Shown here: piece by piece, positions 56,301 through 64,000 of the stretch
How the letters are laid out: each line of letters starts with the position of its first letter
Numbering within the stretch: the stretch's first letter is position 1
DNA from: Pyrinomonadaceae bacterium
GTDB lineage: Bacteria; Acidobacteriota; Blastocatellia; Pyrinomonadales; Pyrinomonadaceae
Assembly (NCBI GenBank): GCA_030841105.1
Contig: JAVEDE010000079.1
Location: 1 to 64,000, forward strand
Direction: 5' to 3'
DNA: 64,000 bases
The notes under the pieces: model-generated
Seen by the model: the letters and a program-made list of their open reading frames with translations, nothing else
Databases searched by the model: none
What the model was told of the DNA's origin: nothing
Made by a program: the position numbers and the translations under genes

Positions 56301-56503
56301 CCGAAAATCTTTTCGGCGGCGCGGTTGACGAAATGGATCACGCTCGCGGCGTCAATGATGATGATGGCGTCGGCGGCGTTCTCGGCGAAGGTGAGGAATC
56401 GCCCGTCGCACGTCTCGTCCACAGGTGCGGACTCTACAGCAGCGGCGGCGGATTCAATTGCCTCGCGCGACGAGTTGTCCTCTTCCGGTAGAGGGGAGTT
56501 CAT
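53306..56503 (-). CDS. Hybrid sensor histidine kinase (PAS-GAF-PAS-GAF-HisKA-HATPase-REC)
   Basis: The 1,065-residue protein is soluble, without membrane helices. PAS domains (about residues 30-150 and 350-470) and GAF domains (about 165-330 and 480-680) precede the kinase core. The phospho-accepting histidine is in ATLSHELRTPLTSILGW. ATP-binding boxes are NLLSNAVKFTPEGG, DTGEGIREEF and GGLGLGLAIVRHL. The C-terminal receiver domain has its aspartate in DCILSDIAMPGEDGY. The second GAF domain is interrupted by a low-complexity insert of Asp/Ala/Ser/Thr 12-residue repeats (about 590-625). It probably senses a cytoplasmic small molecule or redox state. No separate output gene is adjacent. Confidence 0.93.
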   Translation of the reverse strand: MNSPLPEEDNSSREAIESAAAAVESAPVDETCDGRFLTFAENAADAIIIIDAASVIHFVNRAAEKIFGHPVAKLLGQNLTLLMPDYLRHVHRAGLERYLATGARHISWGGVELPGLHRDGREIELEISFGEFVEDGVRYFTGIARDITERKRAERRLAAHHAVTRVLAEAASVGEAAHNILEAVCENLRWEMGAFWRADDGDARGVDDDAAGVLRCQEIWQSAEAESGEFAAHTRELKFARGVGLPGRIWESGEPAWVADVTRERNLTRADVAARTGLHAAFGFPVTLGREVLGVMEFLSREVRTSEPELRALMNTIGAQFGQFIERKRTEGALSVAEERARGEFDRYRSLVTATAQVVWTADAAGRVADIPAWRAMTGQTKEEVSGRGWLDAVHPEDRERTAARWRHAVESRSVYATEYRIRQRDGRYRDFAVRGVPVIADDGHLREWVGTLTDITEREQQEATQRFLVEASALLAASLDYETTLESLARLSVPFVADWCVVYVADDDGAIRPIAVTHGGDAEKIGRVWELERRENQNPEAATGVAKAIRTGQSELYAEIPPPRDDATATTSDAAAADDAAKSSDAAAAEDAATDSDATTASDDGNRFRVARELGLVSAMIVPLVARGRTLGAITFATAESGRRYGLSDLALAEDLAQRAAFAVDNARLYREAQEANRLKDEFLATLSHELRTPLTSILGWTNLLRSVKFDDATAARALETIERNARSQKQLVDDLLDASRIITGKLRLELKPTELKQVVESACEAARPAAQVKGIELGLALDRAASLVAGDAERLQQVVWNLLSNAVKFTPEGGRVEVRLERAGAQARISVTDTGEGIREEFLPFVFDRFRQADQTTTRTHGGLGLGLAIVRHLAELHGGTVAATSAGEGRGATFEVRLPLLEYAKRGEALPGDAEQTHAGELAERQAVLGGLRILVVEDEPDTRVLLGKALERFGATVQACELAEEALAALDADSFDCILSDIAMPGEDGYTFIEKLRARDAARGDSGDQSAIPAIAFTAYAREEDKQRALAAGFQMHLAKPIAPKELAEAVATVVGRTSNV

Positions 56504-56715
56504 AGACGCGACTCACGAAACCTAGCTGGTCTGGATTGATTCGTCGGGGGAGCAGATTATAACGCACCCGCGCGACTTATAGCGATTTGCAATCGGCTGA
56601 GACGCTCCGGTGATTGGTGATCGCTACCGGCAGACCACAGGGATAAAGCATGAGTGATGACCGGGGAAGCATCCACGCGTGAGAAGCATTCACTTCATCC
56701 CTCACCCTGCTGCCC

Positions 56716-58269
56716 TCATCCCTTGCTTCGCATGCAGCCGATGCCGGACAGGCGTTCGACGAGGTAGGCGCGGTAGAAACTTTCGCGGTCGAAGTGTGTG
56801 AGGCTTTCGGGGCGGCGCAGGAAGTTGTGTCCCGGTCGCACCACGTCGTAGTGTGTGTGCCAGCCCATTGATTTCTCGCCCGCGTTCCAGCGCGGCTGGC
56901 GTTCGCCGAACACCTTCCGCTCGCCGTGTCGCTGCGAGCGAATCGAGTAGTGCTTCAACAAAAACTTGTACGGGTAGACGCGCCGCCCGTCGAACTGCAC
57001 GTCGTGCCCGCCCGAATCCGCGAGCGAAATTTTGCGGCCGAGGTTCTGCCACGCCTTGACCTGTACGTAGTCGGGCTGCGTGCGCCCGAACTCGAAGAAC
57101 TTGAAGTGCGACTCGAAATCCGAATTGGCCGCGAAGCTGTTGTCAACGGGACGGAAGTTGACGACGGTGTGGTCAACCGAGTTGAAGCCGCTGCGTTCGA
57201 CGCGATACAGCCCGTCGCGTAGAGAGACGCCCGGCCAGGGGCTTTCCCTCAACTCGTCCGCGTCGTGATGGATGAACCAGTCGGCCTCGATGGTCTGGCT
57301 CAACTCCTCCACGCGCCGGAGCAACTCGCGCCAGTCGTAACTGTGCGACGCGCCGCCCGCCGGAAACCGCTCCAACCCGGCGAGGCCGTGCCCCAGAAAC
57401 TCCCCTGCGATCTCGAACGTCCGGTCGCTCGACCAGTTGTCGAGCAGGTAGACTTCGACGCCCTGCGCGAACAGATGCCTGAGCGACGCGGCGATGATGT
57501 CCGCCTCGTTGTAGGCCGTCATCAACGCGACGACGCGGAAGCCTGCGGGCGCGCGTAAGTCTCGCGTGGCGGCGTCGTTTCGTTCGAGCACGGCGAGTGA
57601 GGTGCGCTTCTGCCACTCGTGATCGTTGTCCATCGTGAGGCCGGTGAAGTTGATCCTGAGTCGCTCGGCGCGGAGCAGCATTTCGAGTTCCGCCAGATTC
57701 CATTCGCGTACGTGGCTGGGGTTTTGCGGCGGCCCGAAGTGGCTGCTGCCGCGCACGAGGTCGCGCTCCGGCGTCGTCAAGACGGCGGCGGGCGCGTGTT
57801 CGAGCAACGCGCGCAGATTGGCGAGCAGCCCCGTCGGGTCAACGAGGTGTTCGATGACATCCGAGCAGACGACGACGGACGAGGCGACGATTGCAGGGTC
57901 GAGTTCGATCACGCCGTCGCGTTCCAAGTCCCACTCGATCCATTGGCCGAAGGGGTAACGCTCGCGGCAGCGGTGCAGGTTGTCGCCGAAGTCAACGCCG
58001 ATCACTTCAAAGCGCGGGTGTAGTTCGACGAGCTTGTGCGCCAGCCCGCAGCCGATGTCTATCACGTGGCGACAGCCGTAATAGGCCGCGAGGTGCGCGG
58101 CGAGCGGGTAGGCGTCGGGCTGGTGCGTGATGCCGCGCGTGTCCGCGAGCGTGTCGTGAAAATATTCGGGCGCGGCGCGCGTGGTGTAGCCCGGCTTGAT
58201 GAAAAACTCCGCGCGCCCGTCGTTCGTGCTGGCGCGCCCGTTCGTGATGTGGTCTTTCGCCGTGGTCAT
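56716..58269 (-). CDS. Methyltransferase-glycosyltransferase family 2 fusion
   Basis: The 517-residue protein has two catalytic halves. Residues about 60-215 form a SAM-dependent methyltransferase with motif I HVIDIGCGLAHKLVEL and the acidic VIGVDFGDNL, plus SDVIEHLVDPTGLLANLR. Residues about 245-500 form a family 2-type glycosyltransferase (VALMTAYNEADIIAASLRH, LDNWSSDRT and the metal-binding HHDADE). It is likely to act on the same glycan as the three upstream genes: its start lies only three bases after the stop of the glycosyltransferase gene at 58273, a tight operon. The order methyltransferase then transferase may let it cap or modify a growing chain. Confidence 0.88.
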   Translation of the reverse strand: MTTAKDHITNGRASTNDGRAEFFIKPGYTTRAAPEYFHDTLADTRGITHQPDAYPLAAHLAAYYGCRHVIDIGCGLAHKLVELHPRFEVIGVDFGDNLHRCRERYPFGQWIEWDLERDGVIELDPAIVASSVVVCSDVIEHLVDPTGLLANLRALLEHAPAAVLTTPERDLVRGSSHFGPPQNPSHVREWNLAELEMLLRAERLRINFTGLTMDNDHEWQKRTSLAVLERNDAATRDLRAPAGFRVVALMTAYNEADIIAASLRHLFAQGVEVYLLDNWSSDRTFEIAGEFLGHGLAGLERFPAGGASHSYDWRELLRRVEELSQTIEADWFIHHDADELRESPWPGVSLRDGLYRVERSGFNSVDHTVVNFRPVDNSFAANSDFESHFKFFEFGRTQPDYVQVKAWQNLGRKISLADSGGHDVQFDGRRVYPYKFLLKHYSIRSQRHGERKVFGERQPRWNAGEKSMGWHTHYDVVRPGHNFLRRPESLTHFDRESFYRAYLVERLSGIGCMRSKG

Positions 58270-58272
58270 CTT

Positions 58273-59676
58273 TCAACCTTTGAACTTGTTCGAGATGTGC
58301 GACGAGTGGCCGTGCAGGCGCGAGACGGTTTGCAGGTGTTGGACGTAGGAATGCTCCGTGCCGTAGAGCTTGTAGCCGCGTTCGCCGAGGAAGCGACTCC
58401 AGCGTATGTCATAGCCGGGCGGGATGCGGCGTTTGATCTCGTCCCAGTTGGCGACGATCTCCTGCAAGGGGCGGCGCGGAAAGAGGACGCACTGCGTACC
58501 GTAAAACTTGTGCGGGTCAATGACGGTCGAGCCGTACTCGTTGCCGGGCAGGTAGAGCGTGAGCAGCCCGGTGTCCGGGTTGACGCGCAGCGTGCGCAGT
58601 TTTTCGTTGAAGCGTTTCGAGAAGATGATGTCGTCTTCGATGAACAGGATGCGGTCGCCCTCGCGCGTCTCTTCGAGCACGCGCTGGAAGGCGAAGTGGA
58701 CGGCCTCCTGCACCGAGTCGTAAGTGCTCATCCCCTCTTCGCGCGCGTGGACGTAGACGGCGGCGGGCGCGAGCGCGTTGACGAGCGAGAGATACTTGCC
58801 CGACAGCTTCGGCGTGTGGCTCGTGTCAATCACGATGACGGGCGGTTCAAGCCCCGCGCTCACCGTGCGGAACGAGGCGACGAACTGCTCCATCAACCAC
58901 GCGTTGCGATCGCAACTGAGAATCAGAGGGACGACTCGCCCATCCGGCGACATGATGCGCCCCCACCAGTCCGCGCCGTACTTCTCTGCGAGCACGGCGT
59001 TCATCTCCGCGCTGGCGCGGTTGACGTAGTCGGAATAGTCCGTGATTGACTTGTGCTCTTTGTGCGTGATGCGCGCGCGGTTCGTCAAGACGTTCGCCAG
59101 TCCGGCCTCGCGCACGCGGTAGCCGTAGTCGTAATCCACGCCCCAGCCGTAGGTCAGGCGCAAGTCCCAGAAGCCGAGGCGTTCGATGGTTGAGGCTTTG
59201 ACGAGCGGGGCGGTCGCTTCGAGATAGGTGACGAGTTCGGCTTCGCTCGCGGCCTGCTCCATAAACTTGTGCGGCGAGTTGTGCTGCGGCGCGATCTGCG
59301 CGTAGAGGTCGGACGCAAACAGCACGTCGCATAGGTTCGAGAGCACGTCATTGCCGTACTCGAAGCCCACGTCGGAGTTGAGAAACCAGTAGGCGTCGTA
59401 AGCGTCTTCGGCCGAGGCGATCTGATAGCCTTCGTGCATGCCGCGCGTGAAGCCGAGGTTTTCGGGGAGCGCGTGCGTGGCGGAGGCGGGGCGCGTCTGC
59501 GATCCGTTGTCTATGACGTAGACTTTTTTGTTCGCGTAGTGGAGATCGTGCGTGAGGTAAGCGGCCAGCGCGTCGGTGAGCGCGGCGGTGTTGAAGTTCA
59601 AGACGATGATCGCCACTTTGGGCGGCGCGGGCATCTGCGGCGCGGGCGTCGGCGACGCGTGTGTCTCTTCGCTCAT
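58273..59676 (-). CDS. Glycosyltransferase family 2 protein with two transferase domains
   Basis: The 467-residue protein begins with a Pro/Ala-rich stretch, then a GT-A fold with VAIIVLNFNTAALTDALAAYL and NSDVGFEYGND, and YGWGVDYDYGYRVREAGL, typical of rhamnosyltransferase-like GT2 enzymes. The second half (about 250-450) contains LILSCDRNAWLMEQFVASFR and a D-x-D-like IEDDIIFSKRFNEKLRTL, resembling a second GT-A domain. Each could add a different sugar. It is in the middle of the glycan operon, 51 bases downstream of the four-module fusion gene and three bases before the next gene. Confidence 0.88.
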   Translation of the reverse strand: MSEETHASPTPAPQMPAPPKVAIIVLNFNTAALTDALAAYLTHDLHYANKKVYVIDNGSQTRPASATHALPENLGFTRGMHEGYQIASAEDAYDAYWFLNSDVGFEYGNDVLSNLCDVLFASDLYAQIAPQHNSPHKFMEQAASEAELVTYLEATAPLVKASTIERLGFWDLRLTYGWGVDYDYGYRVREAGLANVLTNRARITHKEHKSITDYSDYVNRASAEMNAVLAEKYGADWWGRIMSPDGRVVPLILSCDRNAWLMEQFVASFRTVSAGLEPPVIVIDTSHTPKLSGKYLSLVNALAPAAVYVHAREEGMSTYDSVQEAVHFAFQRVLEETREGDRILFIEDDIIFSKRFNEKLRTLRVNPDTGLLTLYLPGNEYGSTVIDPHKFYGTQCVLFPRRPLQEIVANWDEIKRRIPPGYDIRWSRFLGERGYKLYGTEHSYVQHLQTVSRLHGHSSHISNKFKG

Positions 59677-59727
59677 CCTACCCTTCCCTTTCCTCTCCGG
59701 TTCTCAACCAACTCGCGCGCGCGGCCA

Positions 59728-62700
59728 TCAGGCCGGGGCGTAGACGTAAATTTTCCAGTTCATGCGGCGCGGGAGTTCGTGCCGCTGGCAACTGCGCTCG
59801 ACGATGCGGTGCAGCGCGTCCTGTCGCCAACCGGCGCGCAAGAATTCCGCGTGCCACCACGCGCGCGAGCGCATCGTGATATGCGAATAGTCGCGGTCGT
59901 GTTTGCGGAAACGACGCTCCTCATCGTCAGTCTCGAACGAAGGGATGACGGCCACGACGGCCTGCCGCGTCCAGCCGCGCGCGCGCTTGAGAAACTCGTG
60001 CGCCTGCGCTTCGGTCAAACTCTCGCAGAGCGAGAAGGCGATTGTGAGATCAAATTGGCGTTCATACTCGACCGACTCGGCGCGTGCGAGCACGAGGTGT
60101 TTTTTGATTGACGCCTCGGCGTGTTCAATCGCCCACGGGCTATGATCGAAACCGGAAGCGTCGCGGCCGCGTTCACGCAGCGCGCGCACGAGGAAGCCTT
60201 TGGCGCAGCCCGCGTCGAGGAACGATTCGGCTTCGGGGAAACTGTCGCAGAGGAATCCGGCCGTCCGCTTGAAGAGGTCGGAGAAGAGCGGCCACGAATA
60301 GCCGCGCTCCCAGTTGCTCTTGCGCCCGTGCTCGAAGTAGTCCGCGTCGTACCACTCGCCCGCAATCGGCGCGCGGGGGACGAGTCCGCCCGTGTCGTCC
60401 TCGTTGTTGTCGTCCGTCACATTCGTCACATTCGTCACATCCATCGCATTCGTCGCATTCGTCACAGTCACACCCCGCGCCCTTCCTTTGCGGCCGAGCA
60501 TCTCTTCGATTCGCGCGCGCGCCATCTCGCCCACACGCTCCAAAGAATAATCTTCGCGCATCTTGAGCGCGGCGCGCGTCGCCTGCGCCTTCGCCGCCTC
60601 GCGGTCGTGGTAGACGGCGCGCATCAACTCCGACGCGTGCGCGAGGTCGGGTTCAGCCCAGCGCATGCGCGGGTGGTAATAGACGTAAGTCTGCCGCACG
60701 GGGCAGAGGTTGTGGCGCACGAGTTTGTGCGCGTCGGCGTCGAGATATTCGAGCGGGCCGGAGTAGTTGGTGGCGACGACGGGCGTGCCGCGCCCGGCCG
60801 CCTCGAACAACGGATAACACCAGCCCTCGCCGCGATGCAGTGAGACATAGCAATCGCCGCGCGCGTGCAGCGCCTCGATCCGCGTCTCCGGCCACGCCTC
60901 GCTGTGAATCTCGACGCGCGCTCTCGAACCTGTCAGCCGACGCAAACTCTCCAACTCGTTCGCGGCGACGCGTGCGGCCTCTGCGTTCACCTTCAAGACG
61001 AGCACGGCGTCGGACTCTGTTGGGAACGCGCGCAGGAAACTCTCGATCAGGCCGCGCGGACTCTTGCGCTCCTGCCACTGGAAGATGCTGTAGAAGACGA
61101 AATCGCGCGCGTTGATTTCGGGAAACTCTCCGGCGCGCGCCGTCTCGGTTTTACAAGGCAGCCACGCGTGCGGGAGTTTGAAGATCGCTTTATCGAGCGA
61201 CTTGCCGAAGACCGAGACGTTGTAATCGCACGGCAGCCACACCTCGCGCACCTGTCTGAGCGCGCCCTGCCAAGCGGCGGGCATCGCGTCGGTTTCCCAG
61301 ACGGTCATGCCGATCGAGTTTTTAACCCTGGCGGCGAAGCGTGCCCACTGCGGCGGGATGCCGTGGAAGAGATGCGCGTCGGCCGTGCGGTTGCGCCCGA
61401 CGCGCGCCTCGACGAGTTCGTCGCGCACCTGTCGCGGGCGGTGCGCCGCAAGATCAACGACGGAGAGTTTGATCCCGGCGCGTTCGAGCGCGTGGATGTA
61501 GCCGCGCGCGGCCTGCCCATAGCCCGACGCGTCGAACACGTAGCCGTAATACATCAGACTGAGCTCGTCAACGCCGGGAGCGCGACGCGGCGGCGAGACG
61601 ATCTTCGGCGCGCTCGCAGCCGAGACCACCTGCGCGGGCATAACTTCCGGCGCGGCTTGCGGAAGTACGGCGGCGAGCGCGGGGACGTTTTGTGTGACGT
61701 GTGCGAGCACCTCTTCGGGCGTGAGAGTTTTTAAACATGCGAGGTGTTGGTCGCAGTCGCGCCGACCCCAAGCCGCTTTGCGGCACGCCGCTTCGCAGGC
61801 GAGTTGCTTCGTCACCGGGAACATCTTCCGCGATGGGATCATCTCGCGCGCGGGACTCGTGATGCCGAAGACGCCGAACGTCGGCGTGCCCACGGCGACG
61901 CCGAGGTGCATCAACCCCGAATCGTTCGAGACGAGCGCGGCGCATTGTTGGATGAGCGCGGCCGTGTCCGGCAGGTCGAGCGCGCCGACGAAGTTGCGCG
62001 CGTGCTCCGGCCAAGCGAAGGCTCTGCGGAAATAGGTCTCGCCGTTCTGTAGGTCAGACTCCGTGCCGATGATCGCCACCTCCGGCCAGAGCCGCGCAAA
62101 CTCGTCGAAGCCGTGCCACTTCTTCCAAGGCCAGTCCGGTTTGCAACCGGGATGCAGCGCAATCGTGTGCGGCGGCAAGTCGAAGTGTCTGCCGGAGGCG
62201 ACGGCGAAAGGTTCGGGCAAGTCTCCCTCCCAACCCAACTCGCACGCCATGCGCCCGACGCACGCGATGTCGCCCTCTTTCAACCACTCCGCCTGATTGA
62301 ACGAGAGCACGCGCTTGGCGCGCACCCAGCGGCGCAGGGGCGCGCTCCACTGCGTAAACGTCGCGACCTCGTATGACTCGCCCGCCAGCGCGGCGATGGG
62401 CTGGTCGCCCCGGTTGCCGCGAAAATTTTGATAATTGATCAGGCGTCGAATCTTCGGCGCGTGCTCCCACAGCTTCGCGCTCTCCGGGTAGTCGGGCGCG
62501 ACGAGCAGATCAACTTCGTAACCGAGCCGCGCGAGCGCGCCGACGAGCGGCGTGACGCGCAGGATGTCGCCGATGCCGTAAGCCGCGGAGACTAACGCCC
62601 GTGGGGCTTCCGCACCGCGCGACACCGCGCGACTCGAATCGGCCGCGCGAGCATTGACGGAGTGCCCGTTCGCTCCATGCGCCTCCCTTTTCACAACCTG

Positions 62701-63468
62701 TCCACGCGCTTCGCTTTGCTTAACTTCTTCGCGCGCGGTCTCTCCCTGCGCGTCGGCGCGCGTCGCATCTCTGCCCGCCGCGAGGTCGTCGTAAAACTTC
62801 GCGTCCGCGCCGAGCAGGCGGCGTATGTCTTCGGCCGGATGCGAACGCCAGTAGCTCCCCGCAGTGTTCTTCGGACTCACGTTTACTTTGTGAATGATCC
62901 CGACGTGGAAGCCCGGATCGGGCAGCACGCACACGCGCGCCGCCGGGCGATTCCACACGAAGCGCGCGTCCTCGCCCACGTTGATCTCGCGGAAGCGGTT
63001 GCCCGCCCAGAACTCCCGCGTGTAACACATGCTGCTGCCCGACACCCAGGCCTTCTGGCTCGCCGGGTAGACGTACTTCCAACCGCGCCCTCCGTCCCGC
63101 ATGTCGTAGAACAACAGCGTGCTGATGCCGCACAACTCCGCGCCCGCGCGCAGCATTGACTCGACCTGATAACGCAAGCGGTGCGGCGCGTGCCAGTCGT
63201 CGTCGTCCCAGTGCGCGATGAGTTGGCCGCGCGCCTGCTCGCACGCGAGATTCCGCTTCGCGCCAACCGGCAATTTTTCGTCCAGCCGGACGTAACGCAC
63301 GCACTCGTCCGCCGGAACAAGATCGCCCACGGCGTCGCGGCCGTCGTCCAAGATGATCAACTCTTTGTGCTCGTAGTCCTGACGCAGAAAATACCGGATC
63401 GCCTGCGCGACGAACGCGCGGCGATCCGCCGTCGGCATGATGCAGGAGATGAACGGTTGGGGATTCAT
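59728..63468 (-). CDS. Four-module fusion: GT2, GT9-like heptosyltransferase, GT4 and methyltransferase
   Basis: The 1,246-residue protein carries, in order, a GT2 domain (about 1-235; CIMPTADRRAFVAQAI and HWDDDDW), a Lys/Glu/Arg linker, a GT9 heptosyltransferase-like domain (about 300-620; AAYGIGDILRVTPLVGALARLG, ALHPGCKPDWPWKKW and SNDSGLMHLGVAVGTP), a GT4 domain (about 660-1020; DASGYGQAARGYIHAL and RGEGWCYPLFEAAGRGTPV), a Thr/Asn repeat linker, and a methyltransferase (about 1065-1246; FLDAGCAKGFLVRALRERG). It could build and cap a short oligosaccharide of a surface glycan. There is no signal peptide, so it acts in the cytoplasm. It is followed 51 bases later by the GT2 gene. Confidence 0.9.
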   Translation of the reverse strand: MNPQPFISCIMPTADRRAFVAQAIRYFLRQDYEHKELIILDDGRDAVGDLVPADECVRYVRLDEKLPVGAKRNLACEQARGQLIAHWDDDDWHAPHRLRYQVESMLRAGAELCGISTLLFYDMRDGGRGWKYVYPASQKAWVSGSSMCYTREFWAGNRFREINVGEDARFVWNRPAARVCVLPDPGFHVGIIHKVNVSPKNTAGSYWRSHPAEDIRRLLGADAKFYDDLAAGRDATRADAQGETAREEVKQSEARGQVVKREAHGANGHSVNARAADSSRAVSRGAEAPRALVSAAYGIGDILRVTPLVGALARLGYEVDLLVAPDYPESAKLWEHAPKIRRLINYQNFRGNRGDQPIAALAGESYEVATFTQWSAPLRRWVRAKRVLSFNQAEWLKEGDIACVGRMACELGWEGDLPEPFAVASGRHFDLPPHTIALHPGCKPDWPWKKWHGFDEFARLWPEVAIIGTESDLQNGETYFRRAFAWPEHARNFVGALDLPDTAALIQQCAALVSNDSGLMHLGVAVGTPTFGVFGITSPAREMIPSRKMFPVTKQLACEAACRKAAWGRRDCDQHLACLKTLTPEEVLAHVTQNVPALAAVLPQAAPEVMPAQVVSAASAPKIVSPPRRAPGVDELSLMYYGYVFDASGYGQAARGYIHALERAGIKLSVVDLAAHRPRQVRDELVEARVGRNRTADAHLFHGIPPQWARFAARVKNSIGMTVWETDAMPAAWQGALRQVREVWLPCDYNVSVFGKSLDKAIFKLPHAWLPCKTETARAGEFPEINARDFVFYSIFQWQERKSPRGLIESFLRAFPTESDAVLVLKVNAEAARVAANELESLRRLTGSRARVEIHSEAWPETRIEALHARGDCYVSLHRGEGWCYPLFEAAGRGTPVVATNYSGPLEYLDADAHKLVRHNLCPVRQTYVYYHPRMRWAEPDLAHASELMRAVYHDREAAKAQATRAALKMREDYSLERVGEMARARIEEMLGRKGRARGVTVTNATNAMDVTNVTNVTDDNNEDDTGGLVPRAPIAGEWYDADYFEHGRKSNWERGYSWPLFSDLFKRTAGFLCDSFPEAESFLDAGCAKGFLVRALRERGRDASGFDHSPWAIEHAEASIKKHLVLARAESVEYERQFDLTIAFSLCESLTEAQAHEFLKRARGWTRQAVVAVIPSFETDDEERRFRKHDRDYSHITMRSRAWWHAEFLRAGWRQDALHRIVERSCQRHELPRRMNWKIYVYAPA
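60421..60465. repeat. Five in-frame 9-bp tandem repeats
   Basis: ATTCGTCAC-type units repeat five times within the fusion gene. On the minus strand they encode a VTN/ATN tripeptide linker between the GT4 and methyltransferase modules. Confidence 0.8.
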
Positions 63469-63536
63469 AACTCTGCCCTGAACGATTTCGCGCGGCCTCG
63501 CTCAAGCGCAGAGGCGGCGACGGGTGCGGCTCAACG

Positions 63537-63968
63537 TTATACTTCCGTCAGATCGCGCGCTTCGAGTTTCAACTTGTAATGCGCGGCGGCCTCAAGCAAG
63601 TCTCCGTCCGACGTTTCCGACTCGTAAGAATCGTAGACGAGCACATAGGTGCATCGCCCGTGCTCGCGTGCTTCCTTGATCTTCGCCAGTTGAGTTTGCG
63701 TGACGGACTTTTCCAACGCTTGCCAATCCTTCGGGACGCGCGCGAGAAACTCGAACGTGTCGAGGTCTTCCTGAAAAATCAAAGGGGCTTTCCAGCGGAT
63801 GCCGAGATAGTAGTAGACGAACAGTTCTCCGTCTTTTATTTCGAGCGCGTCGAAGCCCTTCCAACGGTTGCGCTCGGCGGGCGTGGCATCGTTCTTAAAG
63901 TCCGGCCTCTCGTCCTCGCGCTCGTACAGGATGTCGCCGCGCCGCTCCGGGTGCGCGCCCATGCTCAT
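63537..63968 (-). CDS. Protein of unknown function, possibly 5'-truncated
   Basis: A 143-residue frame begins at an ATG at 63968, but the frame is open to the window edge and the upstream residues (DRAADLKLL) also look coding, so the real start may be outside. The sequence contains the segments DILYEREDERPDF, KGFDALEIKDGELFVYYYL and CTYVLVYDSYESET. Acidic and aromatic residues alternate in short strands and helices, suggesting a compact alpha-beta domain. I recognise no family and no signal peptide. It lies 68 bases before the four-module fusion gene and is probably the first visible gene of the glycan operon. Confidence 0.6.
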   Translation of the reverse strand: MSMGAHPERRGDILYEREDERPDFKNDATPAERNRWKGFDALEIKDGELFVYYYLGIRWKAPLIFQEDLDTFEFLARVPKDWQALEKSVTQTQLAKIKEAREHGRCTYVLVYDSYESETSDGDLLEAAAHYKLKLEARDLTEV

Positions 63969-64000
63969 GAGCAGCTTGAGGTCGGCGGCGCGGTCGGGGC

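Overview
The window is high-GC DNA from a heterotrophic, respiring diderm bacterium. The gene content (secreted BNR/sortilin-type and lamin-tail proteins, S9 peptidase, secreted glycosidases, TM0106-type nuclease-helicase, Fe-S succinate dehydrogenase) looks most like Acidobacteriota, probably Blastocatellia. That assignment is inference from gene style; no marker gene settles it.

Layout. 1-6.4 kb: 3' end of sdhB, a small membrane protein, an AT-rich RelA/SpoT-domain gene, a secreted six-hairpin glycosidase, mdh and a Smr-domain gene. 6.5-10.3 kb: a secreted SNase-like protein, umuD with only the first codons of umuC left downstream, an unusual tRNA-Arg(CCU), apt and acylphosphatase. 10.4-21.3 kb: secreted proteins, HemQ-like protein, PilZ protein, cytochrome c lipoprotein, tRNA-Arg(UCG), a lamin-tail giant and small secreted proteins. 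21.4-26.2 kb: a 1,324-residue nuclease-helicase and a zinc-ribbon/coiled-coil protein.

26.4-30.7 kb is the standout: a strong sigma-70-like promoter, three stacked hairpins, then 31 tRNA genes plus one tRNA-like element, all on the + strand, with an HNH endonuclease gene in the middle. The anticodons cover all 20 amino acids and include an initiator-like tRNA. Several members break near-universal tRNA rules (U8, U33, G18/G19, C56, class II arm for Leu), some in a way that looks compensatory. Two isolated tRNA-Arg genes elsewhere in the window suggest that the array is a separate, supplementary set.

30.8-33.5 kb: base-excision-repair glycosylases (AlkA-like, Nth) and psuG. 33.6-40.1 kb: a sortilin-like BNR protein with an S9 peptidase, and a GNAT protein. 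40.2-50.5 kb: two divergent giant BNR/lamin-tail proteins. 50.7-56.5 kb: amino-acid permease plus aminotransferase operon and a hybrid histidine kinase. 56.7-64 kb: a glycan assembly operon on the minus strand with a four-module glycosyltransferase/methyltransferase fusion.

A second theme is intergenic repeats: palindromes built from degenerate 7-bp units sit at 3' ends of genes and often run into the stop codons, including one perfect 33-bp inverted repeat covering both stops of a convergent pair.
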